From Alistipes indistinctus YIT 12060 (GTDB lineage Bacteria; Bacteroidota; Bacteroidia; Bacteroidales; Rikenellaceae): DNA of 64,000 bases. Positions within the stretch are counted from its first letter, which is position 1. Every line of letters starts with the position of its first letter. A model generated the notes under the pieces. That model worked only from the letters and a program-made list of their open reading frames with translations, searched no databases and was not told the origin of the DNA. A program made the translations under genes and the position numbers. Location of the stretch: NCBI RefSeq assembly GCF_025144995.1, contig NZ_CP102250.1:1488001-1552000 (forward strand), written 5' to 3'. Shown piece by piece: positions 45,571-53,341 of this stretch.

Positions 45571-46524
45571 TTGAAGATTAAAAGCATCCTGGTGTCGCAG
45601 CCGGCTCCGGCAGCAATCGAAAAGTCCCCCTACAACGAGATCATTTCGAAACACCACCTCAATGTCAAGTTTCATCCCTTCATCAAGGTCGAGGGGATTT
45701 CCCTCAAGGAGTTTCGCAGCCAGCGGATCGAGATCCTCGACCATACGGCCGTGATCTTTACCAGTCGCACCACGATCGACAGTTTTTTCCGCATCTGCGA
45801 AGAGGCGCGCATCGCCGTTCCCGAAAGCATGAAATATTTTTGCAACACGGAGGCCGTTGCGCTCTACCTGCAAAAATATATCGTCTACCGCAAGCGTAAA
45901 ATATTTTTCGCCGACGGCGCATTCGCAAACTTCATGGAATTGCTCAACAAGCACAAAGAAGAGAAGTACCTGCTGACCGTTTCGGAACCGCACAAACCCG
46001 AAATGCCGCTGGCCATGGAGAAACTGCGCCTCACATTCGACAAAGTGGTTCTCGCACGCACCGTCAGTGCAGATCTCTCGGGGATCAACGTGAACGACTA
46101 CGACATGCTCGTATTCTATAGCCCATCCGAAATCGTATCGCTCGTCGGCACCTTCCCGGGCATCAACGGTCACCCGAAAATCGCCACTTTCGGACACGGC
46201 ACGACCAATACTGCCATTGGAGAGGGACTGACCGTCAGCGTTATGGCGCCTTCGCCCGAAGCGCCTTCGATGACCCGGGCCATCGAACTGTACCTCAAAA
46301 AGATCAACGCCGGCGAAACGGTCGCTCCGGTAGTGCTCGACGGACAATCGCCGGACCGGGCTTACATCCTGGCGCAGGAGGCCAAACCCGCTAAACGCCG
46401 CCCGGCACCAAAAACCGCAGCGGCAACAACTAAAAACAGCACGACAAAAAACAGCGCATCCGCTTCAAAAGCTAAAACAGGAACTCCCGTCAAGAAGTCC
46501 GCTTCATCCACCCCGTCGAAATAG
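45571..46524 (+). CDS. hemD: Uroporphyrinogen-III synthase
   Basis: 317 residues from a TTG start (KIKSILVSQPAPAAIEKSPY). The two-domain HemD fold is suggested by AVIFTSRTTIDSFFRI, MLVFYSPSEIVSLVGTFP and KIATFGHGTTNTAIGEGL. HemD closes hydroxymethylbilane to uroporphyrinogen III in tetrapyrrole synthesis. Other haem genes are not in the window. The last 60 residues are an Ala/Lys/Thr/Ser-rich tail (PKTAAATTKNSTTKNSASAS) not needed for the fold and possibly nucleic-acid- or membrane-attracted. Confidence 0.88.
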   Translation: MKIKSILVSQPAPAAIEKSPYNEIISKHHLNVKFHPFIKVEGISLKEFRSQRIEILDHTAVIFTSRTTIDSFFRICEEARIAVPESMKYFCNTEAVALYLQKYIVYRKRKIFFADGAFANFMELLNKHKEEKYLLTVSEPHKPEMPLAMEKLRLTFDKVVLARTVSADLSGINVNDYDMLVFYSPSEIVSLVGTFPGINGHPKIATFGHGTTNTAIGEGLTVSVMAPSPEAPSMTRAIELYLKKINAGETVAPVVLDGQSPDRAYILAQEAKPAKRRPAPKTAAATTKNSTTKNSASASKAKTGTPVKKSASSTPSK

Positions 46525-46530
46525 ACTGCT

Positions 46531-46971
46531 TTGGAGACGCCCCGATATACTCTGCCGCCCGAACAGCGGCTGAAATCCCGAACACAGATCGATCTGTTGT
46601 TCGGGGAAGGGGAACGGGGCTTTGCGTTCCCGATTCGCTATCTGGTACGGGTCGAGCGGCTGGAACCTCTACCGGCAGCCGGGAGCACGCAGGCAGGTCG
46701 TAAAAAAGGACGATCCATTCCGCAGCCCGAAACGGTCGTTATGGTTTCTGTTCCCAAACGACTCCACAAACGGGCAAACGTCCGCAACCTGCTCAAACGG
46801 CGTATGCGGGAGGCATACCGACTGAACAAAGAGCCCTTACGTGAAATATGCATCCGTGAGAATATCCGGCTTTCGCTCGGTTTGCTCTATACTTCCGGTG
46901 AAATAGCCGATTACAAAACGATCGAGCATGCAGTCCGAAAAATCATCCAAACGGTTGTGGCACGCAGTTAA
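46531..46971 (+). CDS. rnpA: Ribonuclease P protein component
   Basis: 146 residues from a TTG start six bases after hemD. The family hallmarks are [13 protein letters not shown] near the start and the RNR-type motif [20 protein letters not shown]. It binds the RNase P RNA and helps mature the 5' ends of tRNAs. A 25-residue insert ([19 protein letters not shown]) lies between the first strand pair and the conserved motif; typical members are about 115-125 residues. It overlaps yidD by 44 bases. Confidence 0.95.
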   Translation: METPRYTLPPEQRLKSRTQIDLLFGEGERGFAFPIRYLVRVERLEPLPAAGSTQAGRKKGRSIPQPETVVMVSVPKRLHKRANVRNLLKRRMREAYRLNKEPLREICIRENIRLSLGLLYTSGEIADYKTIEHAVRKIIQTVVARS

Positions 46972-47188
46972 GTGGTTGTTGATCGCCCCGTTCGTGCTGT
47001 TGATCAAGATCTACCAGAACGGCATCTCCCCGTTTCTTCCCCCTTCGTGCCGCTATACCCCCACCTGTTCGCAGTACTGCCTCGAGGCATTACGCAAACA
47101 CGGCCTGTTCAAAGGGGGTTATCTCGGTATCAAGCGGCTGCTGTCCTGTCATCCGTGGGGCGGCAGCGGCTATGACCCCGTGCCCTAA
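46928..47188 (+). CDS. yidD: Membrane protein insertion efficiency factor YidD
   Basis: 86 residues. It shows the full YidD signature: [35 protein letters not shown] and [16 protein letters not shown] small inner-face membrane-bound protein that aids YidC-dependent insertion. It starts inside the end of rnpA in another frame, the usual arrangement. Confidence 0.95.
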   Translation: MQSEKSSKRLWHAVKWLLIAPFVLLIKIYQNGISPFLPPSCRYTPTCSQYCLEALRKHGLFKGGYLGIKRLLSCHPWGGSGYDPVP

Positions 47189-47259
47189 CAAAGAGTATAA
47201 CTCCGGAATGCGGGATATTCCAACATCCAGCCCGTCGCAAAACCATCCGCAACATTGTT

Positions 47260-48060
47260 TTACCGGTACCGGTCGATAAACCCGGTCAGGATTGCCAACG
47301 CCTGTTCCGGCTCCTCGACAAATCCCATATGGCCCGAATGGTCGAGCCATGCGATTTCGGCCTGGGGCTGTGCGGCGACAATCGCCTCGGCGGCCGCCAC
47401 GGGAATAAACTCGTCTTCCCGACCGAAGATGAAGAGTTGCGGCACGTTCAGATTTCGCAGCATTTCGTTCTGATCGGCCCGCTGGATCAATCCGTTCAGG
47501 ACGGCCACCACCCCGTCGCTGTCGCTCATCGAGATCAGTTCGGACAGTTGCTCGATCACTGCACGGAGCCGTTTGCGGTTTTCCGGTGCAAATCCTTTCG
47601 GAGCAAACAGCTCGGCGATCAGCTCTTTCTTATCCGCACGCACCAGTTCGATCTCCCGGCGGCGGTTCTCCCGCTTCTCTTCGGTATCGGGATTCGGTGT
47701 TGAATGAAACAGCACGAGTCCCTGCAACATCGAAGCGTATTTCGCGGCAAACGCCTCGGCCACATAGCCGCCCATCGAATGCCCCACGACAAAACAACGT
47801 TCAACGCCCTGCTTATCGAGCACGCCTTTCAGAACATCGGCCAGAAACTCCATCGTATGCACCTCGCCACGCACCTGGGAAATACCCATTCCCGGAATAT
47901 CGATCGCAAGGATACGGTAATGCATCGCGAGTTCCTTCATAAAATCGCCCCAAATCTCCAGCGATTCCAGATAACCGTGCAACAATACGACGGTCGTACC
48001 GCCTTTCAGCGTGTCGCTGATCCTCAGCGCCGTCCCGGCCGCCATGATAAATTTTTCCAT
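47260..48060 (-). CDS. Alpha/beta-hydrolase
   Basis: 266 residues from MEKFIMAAGTALRISDTLKG (ATG 48058-48060); a longer frame upstream runs through a hairpin and is rejected. The oxyanion loop LLHGYLES, nucleophile Ser in VVGHSMGGYVAEAF, the acidic residue in FGREDEFIPV, and the catalytic His in LDHSGHMGFVEEP form a complete triad. It is close to small-ester or dienelactone-type hydrolases; the substrate is unknown. Transcribed leftward after the acidic-protein gene. Confidence 0.9.
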   Translation of the reverse strand: MEKFIMAAGTALRISDTLKGGTTVVLLHGYLESLEIWGDFMKELAMHYRILAIDIPGMGISQVRGEVHTMEFLADVLKGVLDKQGVERCFVVGHSMGGYVAEAFAAKYASMLQGLVLFHSTPNPDTEEKRENRRREIELVRADKKELIAELFAPKGFAPENRKRLRAVIEQLSELISMSDSDGVVAVLNGLIQRADQNEMLRNLNVPQLFIFGREDEFIPVAAAEAIVAAQPQAEIAWLDHSGHMGFVEEPEQALAILTGFIDRYR

Positions 48061-48082
48061 TTCACTTCCGCTTTTTACATCA

Positions 48083-48108
48083 GAATGGCTGCCTGTGGGC
48101 AGCCATTC
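48083..48108 (-). other. Hairpin between acidic protein and hydrolase genes
   Basis: Eleven-base-pair perfect stem GAATGGCTGCC / GGCAGCCATTC with a TGTG loop, directly after the acidic protein's stop. No T run follows on the minus strand, so it may be an RNA stability or processing site, or a weak terminator. Confidence 0.55.
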
Positions 48109-48131
48109 GCATATAACGTCACCGGAACCTG

Positions 48132-48455
48132 TCAACGGTCCTCGGGTTCATCATCATCTTCTTCGAGGTCCTCTTCCCATTCTTCTTCCTCCTCGTCATC
48201 CTCGTACCCATCGTCGAGTTCTTCGTCATCAAACTCCTCTTCGGCGGATTCGTCATCGTCGAAATAATCGAGCACCGACTCCTTTTTACGCAGAGCTAGT
48301 AACTCCGCGTCGTCGTCCTCATCATCCAACTGACTGTAAATGGCGCGTTTCTCCTTACCGCTCTTTTTGATGGGCTCCAATTTGGCCGCCCGCTTCATCG
48401 AATCTTCCGAATCAAAAGACTGCTGTTTAATCCGGAAATCTTTGGTCGATTTCAT
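48132..48455 (-). CDS. Very acidic small protein
   Basis: 107 residues. The N-terminal half is conserved-looking and basic (MKSTKDFRIKQQSFDSEDSM, KRAAKLEPIKKSGKEKRAIY). The C-terminal half is almost wholly Asp/Glu with a KKESVLDYFDDDE element between. From memory, a short protein of this layout is widespread in Bacteroidales and has no known function. The tail would be disordered and strongly negative, like a nucleic-acid mimic or a chaperone-like tail. No cysteine or membrane segment. Confidence 0.8.
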   Translation of the reverse strand: MKSTKDFRIKQQSFDSEDSMKRAAKLEPIKKSGKEKRAIYSQLDDEDDDAELLALRKKESVLDYFDDDESAEEEFDDEELDDGYEDDEEEEEWEEDLEEDDDEPEDR

Positions 48456-48570
48456 GAGTCGTGAAACAGTGAATTAATTTGAATGGTTTTTAACGGTTTA
48501 ACTTTCGGTCGTACGACCGTTTCGCGATTACAATGTTATGGATTTTTTCTGAAAAACCAACTTTACGGCC

Positions 48571-49374
48571 TTAAATTTTCAGGTCGATCTCCCCTTCGAA
48601 TACCTTTTTCGCCGGCCCTGTCAGGACGACATGGCTAAAAGAGCTTCCGTCGGCCGATTCGAACGCAACGAAAAGGGTGCCCCCTTCGACGTCGACCCGG
48701 TACCGGCGTACCGGACTACCGCTGAGCAGCGCGGTCGCCAATGCCGATGCCGTAGCTCCCGTACCGCAGGCGAGCGTCTCGTCCTCGACGCCGCGCTCGA
48801 ACGTGCGCACCCGGATATGCCCGTCACCGACTCGTTCGACAAAATTCACATTCGTCCCGCCACCGGCGGCGAACGGCTCGCCCCACCGGACAGCAGCGCC
48901 GCGACTGCAAACATCCACGCTGCGGACATCCTCGACGAACTCGACATAATGCGGCGACCCGGTGTTAAGGAAGCAATAACCGTCGTGCCGGTCTATTTCA
49001 GGCACATCGATCATGCCGAGCGCCACTTCACCCCGGTCGCCCTCCACCTCGAGCATCCGCGCCTCATGCACGCCGTCGATGCCCGTAAAGCGCTTGGTTG
49101 CACCGCCGATGCCGAGATGTTCGGCAAACAACGCGATACACCGGCCGCCATTCCCGCACATGGTGGACTCCCCGCCATCCGCATTGAAATAGCGCATCCG
49201 GAACTGCTGCTCGGGATCATGCCCGAGAATCATCAGCCCGTCGGCACCGATCCCGCGCCGACGGTCGCACAGGAATGCCACGCGTTCACGCCCAGGGATG
49301 AACCCTCCGGTACGTCCATCAATCACGACAAAGTCGTTACCCGCTCCTTCGTATTTATAAAACCGCTGTTTCAT
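48571..49374 (-). CDS. dapF: Diaminopimelate epimerase
   Basis: 267 residues from MKQRFYKYEGAGNDFVVIDG (ATG 49372-49374); the 54 codons upstream in frame look non-coding. Both catalytic cysteines are present: STMCGNGGRCIALFAEHLG and ETLACGTGATASALATALL. It interconverts LL- and meso-diaminopimelate for peptidoglycan and lysine. It stands alone among unrelated genes; no other dap gene is in the window. Confidence 0.96.
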   Translation of the reverse strand: MKQRFYKYEGAGNDFVVIDGRTGGFIPGRERVAFLCDRRRGIGADGLMILGHDPEQQFRMRYFNADGGESTMCGNGGRCIALFAEHLGIGGATKRFTGIDGVHEARMLEVEGDRGEVALGMIDVPEIDRHDGYCFLNTGSPHYVEFVEDVRSVDVCSRGAAVRWGEPFAAGGGTNVNFVERVGDGHIRVRTFERGVEDETLACGTGATASALATALLSGSPVRRYRVDVEGGTLFVAFESADGSSFSHVVLTGPAKKVFEGEIDLKI

Positions 49375-49610
49375 CGCATAACATTTGCAGCCCAAGGCCG
49401 ACTCCGCAAATATGGTAATTTTTCCCGAAACCCTTTCGGCTTTGAAAAAAATAACGGATATTTGCGCATATTGTCTATCATTTACCGTATCGACCGACAA
49501 CGGGCCTCCGTGCAGCGAGACAGGCAGCGTGACCAATCCTACCCGACTCCCTGTATCGCGTGGCGGAATATTCGTTACCCCAATGATGACCGGTCTAAGT
49601 TTTTAACCGT

Positions 49611-50357
49611 ATGATTCCCGAGATTTTTTCACACCGTTCCATCCGCAGTTATCTGCCCGAGCCCGTTCCCGAAGAGGTGCTCCGGCGCATCCTAGAAGCG
49701 GGCGTACGCGCCTCTACGACAGGCAATATGCAACTATACAGCCTGGTGGTAACCACGTCGCCCGAAATCAAGGAACGGCTGGCGCCCTGCCATTTCAATC
49801 AGCCGATGGTCACACAGGCCCCGGTTGTAATCACCTTTTGCGCCGACATCCGCAGGTTCTCGCTCTGGTGCCGGCAACGGGGAGCCGAGCCGCAATACGA
49901 CAATTTCGTCTGGTTCGTCAACAGCATGATCGATACGATTCTCGCCTCGCAAAATATCGTATTGCAAGCTGAAAACGAAGGTTTGGGCATTTGTTACCTC
50001 GGCACGACGACCTACAACGCGCAGGAGATCGCAGAGGTACTCGGCCTGCCGGAAGGGGTGATTCCGGTTACAACGCTCACGATGGGTTACCCCGACAAAA
50101 TGCCGCCGCTGACCGACCGGTTACCGCTCGAAGGTGTCGTGCACCGGGAGCGTTACCACGACTATACGCCGGAACAGATCGAACGCATCTGGGCGGAACG
50201 CGAAGCTTCGGAAGAGACTGCCGGACTGCTCGAAGTCAACCAACTCTCGAATCTCGCCCGCATTTTTACCGAACGCCGCTACACCGGAAAAGACAACCTG
50301 CTTTTTTCGCGTAAATACTTCGACGCACTTAAGAAACAGGGGTTTTTCAACCAATAA
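49611..50357 (+). CDS. Nitroreductase-family NAD(P)H oxidoreductase
   Basis: 248 residues. FMN-binding pattern: SHRSIRSYLPEPVPEE at the start, RASTTGNMQLYSLVV, and GLGICYLGTTTYNAQEIAEV. The C-terminal extension (about 170-248) recalls the NfsA/Frp group. It reduces nitro- or quinone-type substrates with NAD(P)H. The AlaX-like gene starts 58 bases downstream on the same strand. A near-match box (TAAGTTTT) lies before it. Confidence 0.88.
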   Translation: MIPEIFSHRSIRSYLPEPVPEEVLRRILEAGVRASTTGNMQLYSLVVTTSPEIKERLAPCHFNQPMVTQAPVVITFCADIRRFSLWCRQRGAEPQYDNFVWFVNSMIDTILASQNIVLQAENEGLGICYLGTTTYNAQEIAEVLGLPEGVIPVTTLTMGYPDKMPPLTDRLPLEGVVHRERYHDYTPEQIERIWAEREASEETAGLLEVNQLSNLARIFTERRYTGKDNLLFSRKYFDALKKQGFFNQ

Positions 50358-50415
50358 TATTTACGGAAGCTCCCCGTACCATTTTTAATCCGACACAACC
50401 CGCACGAAAGACGAC

Positions 50416-50856
50416 ATGGGAGAAAAAGATTACGATCCGGTGATGCACACAGCGGAGCATCTGGTCAACGGCACGATCGCCCGCATGCTGGGCTGCGGCC
50501 GCGCCTTCTCGACGCATATCGAAAAGAAAAAATCGAAATGTGATTTTCGTTTCCCCCGCAACCTGACCCCGGAAGAGCTGGAGCGGGTGGAACAAACCGT
50601 CAACTCGCAGATCGCCGCAAAACTCGGCGTGCGGGATGAGCTGCTGAGTCCTGACGAAGCCGGAGCCCGATACAGCCTCGAGCGGCTGCCGGAAGGGGCA
50701 GAATCGGTCCGTATCGTGCATATCGGCGATTACGACGCATGTCCGTGCATCGGCAGCCATGTAACCAACACGGCCGAAATACCTCCCGTATCCATCATTT
50801 CGAGCGACTGCACCGACGGGGTGCTGCGTGTCCGCTTTAAATTCCGTAAAAACTGA
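50416..50856 (+). CDS. AlaX-like stand-alone tRNA editing domain
   Basis: 146 residues. The zinc-binding signature of the AlaRS/ThrRS editing domain is visible: H11-x3-H15 in HTAEHLVNG and C111-x3-H115 in PCIGSHV. Between them lie a short beta-rich segment (KSKCDFRFPRNLTPEELERV) and RYSLERLPEGAES. Known free-standing members (AlaX) hydrolyse mischarged tRNA-Ala. This one is short and lacks the N-terminal glycine-rich AlaX module, so substrate or activity may differ. Confidence 0.75.
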   Translation: MGEKDYDPVMHTAEHLVNGTIARMLGCGRAFSTHIEKKKSKCDFRFPRNLTPEELERVEQTVNSQIAAKLGVRDELLSPDEAGARYSLERLPEGAESVRIVHIGDYDACPCIGSHVTNTAEIPPVSIISSDCTDGVLRVRFKFRKN

Positions 50857-50876
50857 ACACATCGGCCACATACCGG

Positions 50877-53246
50877 ATCCGAAAAGGCGCCCTGCGGGCC
50901 TTGCTGCTGCTGGCCGCAGCGGCACTGGCCGCGTGCAATGCTACCAAACACCTCCCTTCGGGCGCATACCTGCTGACAAAAAACCAGGTGAAAATCGAGA
51001 AAGAACCCGAACTACCGAAAGAAGACCAGATTACAAAGCTCGAACTGGACAAATACATCCGACAACAGCCGAACAAGCGTTTTCTCGGGACCAACCTGCC
51101 GATCTGGATCTATTCGCAAGCCGATACTGCCAAAAACAACGGCTGGAACCGCTTCAAACGGCGGCTCGGGGCCGCTCCGGTGCTGCTCGACTCAGCCCAA
51201 ACGGCACTCTCGGCCGGCGGTATGAAAATATACATGGACAGCAAGGGATTCCTCGACTCGGAAGTCATTCCCACAGTCGACACCGCCGACCGCAAAGCGC
51301 AGGTCACTTACCATGCCCGTCAGGGAGAGCCGTTCCGCATCGGGACGATCCGTTACGACTTCCGCGACCGGTTTGTCAAGGCGATCATCCTCAGCGACAC
51401 CGCGAATACGCTGCTGCACACCGGCAACATTTTCGACGCGAACGTGCTGGACAACGAACGGGCGCGGATCACGAATTTCCTGAAAAACCAGGGTTACTAC
51501 AACTTCTCGATCAACAACATCAGCTATGTCGCGGATTCGACCGTGGGCGGCCGGCGCATCGACCTGACCGTGCTTGTCAAGCAATACATGGCCGGATACG
51601 ACACGAACGGAGAGGCCGTGCTCGACAACAACCGCATCTACCGCATCCGCGACATCAACGTTTTTCCGGACTACAACCCGACGGTAGCCACAACGGATTC
51701 GCTGTATAAAACACGGTTAGACACGGTCCGTTACCGCGGGCTGAACATCATCTACGACACAAAACAGCATGTTCGCTCGGAGATTCTGCGCCGCACGATC
51801 AGCCTGTACCCCAATGCACTTTACAGTGCCCAGGATGTCAAGCGCACGTACGACAACATCATGCGGCTGGGCTACTACAAAAGTGCCAGCATTCTCTTCA
51901 CCGAAGTGGCCGACAGCACGCAAAAGGATAATTTCATCTCATTCGTCGGGACGGACTCTACCGGCTCCGACGAAGCCGACTACACCGCCGAGCATTACCT
52001 GTCCTGCGAGGTGCTTTGTACCCCGGCACTGCGGCAAAGTTACTCGGTGAACCTCGAAGGCACCACATCGGCCGACTACTTCGGCGTGATGGCCAAGGTA
52101 GGTTACCAGAACCGCAACCTGCTGCGGGGTGTCGAACTGTTCGAGGTCAATGTCCGGGGCGGATACGAATTCATGTACGCAGGCAGCAAGTACAAAAGCG
52201 ACGCCTACGAATTCGGCGTCAGCACGTCGTTCTCGTTTCCGCGTCTGCTCACCCCCTTCCGCGTCAACCGCTACAACCACGCGCTGAACCCGCGTACCCG
52301 GATCGACCTGTCGTACAACACGCAGAAACGGCCGTACTACCACCGCGACCTGGCCAGTGCCGTTTGGGGATATTCGTGGGGCAAGGGGCGGAGTACTTTT
52401 GCGCTGCGGCCGATCGACCTCACGTTGGTTAACATGCGCTACGTACAGGATTCGTTCCTAAAAAACCTGGTCAACCCCTACCTGCAGAACAGTTACACGT
52501 CGCAGCTGATCGCCGGGCTTTCGGGTTCCTACCTTTATACGAATCAGCAGAAAAACGCCAACCGGGGCTCCATCGCGTTGCGCTTCAACTTCGAGACGAA
52601 CGGCAACCTGCTCAACGCGCTGTACAGAATTGGTTTCCCCAACAAGGAAAAAGACGAATACTATACCCTGCTGGGTATTCGCTACGCCCAATATTTCCGT
52701 ACCGACCTGAGTTTTGTCAAAAACTTTTGGCTCGGACAGAAAAGCGCGTTGGTCTACCGTTTCTTCGGAGGCTTCGGCTATGCGTACGGCAACTCTGCCG
52801 CACTGCCGTTCGAACGGCTTTTCTATTGCGGCGGCAGCAACAGCATGCGCGGATGGGCGGCCCGGACGCTCGGGCCCGGCATCGACGGACGCATCGCCTC
52901 CGATTACCCGAGCCAACTGGGCAACATGCGTCTGGAGATGAACCTGGAAGCCCGTTTCCCAGTATGGGGTTTCCTGCACGGCGCTGTTTTCTGCGACGTG
53001 GGCAATATCTGGTTCGCCGGACAAGGTACCACCCCGGAAAACCAGTTTCAACTCCGCAATTTCTACAAACGCGTCGGACTGAACACCGGAATCGGCGCCC
53101 GGCTCGACTTCAATTTCTTTATTTTCCGCCTCGACTGGGGTATTCAACTGCACGATCCGAACGTCAATCCCGGAGAACGCTGGGTCATCCGCAATTTCAG
53201 CTTAAAACACACGGCGCTCAGTTTCGGTGTGGGCTATCCTTTCTAA
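50877..53246 (+). CDS. tamL: TamL-like lipoprotein of the BamA/TamA family
   Basis: About 789 residues. The lipoprotein signal RKGALRALLLLAAAALAACN has no ATG or GTG before it. In-frame options are ATC 50877, CTG 50853 or 50892 and TTG 50901. ATC at 50877 gives the only good charged-then-hydrophobic signal, but it is a rare start. POTRA-like repeats follow (about 30-400: QPNKRFLGTNLPIWIYS, TLDTVRYRGLNIIYD-like segments). A 16-strand barrel has the surface-antigen motifs NSMRGWAARTLGPG and RLEMNLEARFPVWGFLHG and ends in FGVGYPF. In Bacteroidetes TamL acts with TamB in outer-membrane assembly; no tamB is here. rnr follows. Confidence 0.88.
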   Translation: MRKGALRALLLLAAAALAACNATKHLPSGAYLLTKNQVKIEKEPELPKEDQITKLELDKYIRQQPNKRFLGTNLPIWIYSQADTAKNNGWNRFKRRLGAAPVLLDSAQTALSAGGMKIYMDSKGFLDSEVIPTVDTADRKAQVTYHARQGEPFRIGTIRYDFRDRFVKAIILSDTANTLLHTGNIFDANVLDNERARITNFLKNQGYYNFSINNISYVADSTVGGRRIDLTVLVKQYMAGYDTNGEAVLDNNRIYRIRDINVFPDYNPTVATTDSLYKTRLDTVRYRGLNIIYDTKQHVRSEILRRTISLYPNALYSAQDVKRTYDNIMRLGYYKSASILFTEVADSTQKDNFISFVGTDSTGSDEADYTAEHYLSCEVLCTPALRQSYSVNLEGTTSADYFGVMAKVGYQNRNLLRGVELFEVNVRGGYEFMYAGSKYKSDAYEFGVSTSFSFPRLLTPFRVNRYNHALNPRTRIDLSYNTQKRPYYHRDLASAVWGYSWGKGRSTFALRPIDLTLVNMRYVQDSFLKNLVNPYLQNSYTSQLIAGLSGSYLYTNQQKNANRGSIALRFNFETNGNLLNALYRIGFPNKEKDEYYTLLGIRYAQYFRTDLSFVKNFWLGQKSALVYRFFGGFGYAYGNSAALPFERLFYCGGSNSMRGWAARTLGPGIDGRIASDYPSQLGNMRLEMNLEARFPVWGFLHGAVFCDVGNIWFAGQGTTPENQFQLRNFYKRVGLNTGIGARLDFNFFIFRLDWGIQLHDPNVNPGERWVIRNFSLKHTALSFGVGYPF

Positions 53247-53312
53247 TCCGCCACTCGCCCCGGCGTAACAATATTTTAACCGCTCCGTCCGTATTATCTC
53301 GGGTTATTTCCC

Positions 53313-53320
53313 TACCTTTG
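53313..53320 (+). promoter_or_regulatory. -7 box for rnr
   Basis: TACCTTTG, a full TAnnTTTG match, 21 bases before ATG 53342. It fixes the rnr start and shows that the long open frame continuing upstream over tamL is not coding. Confidence 0.6.
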
Positions 53321-53341
53321 TACCGATTATATAGAAAGAGA

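Noticed and set aside
49375-49536. N-terminal extension of dapF
   Set aside because: DapF homologues begin at MKxxFxKYxGxGNDF; the extra 54 codons do not resemble any signal or domain.
52727-53341. Upstream extension of the rnr reading frame over tamL
   Set aside because: Arg/His/Pro-rich and overlapping tamL out of frame; the promoter box at 53313-53320 and ATG 53342 set the true rnr start.
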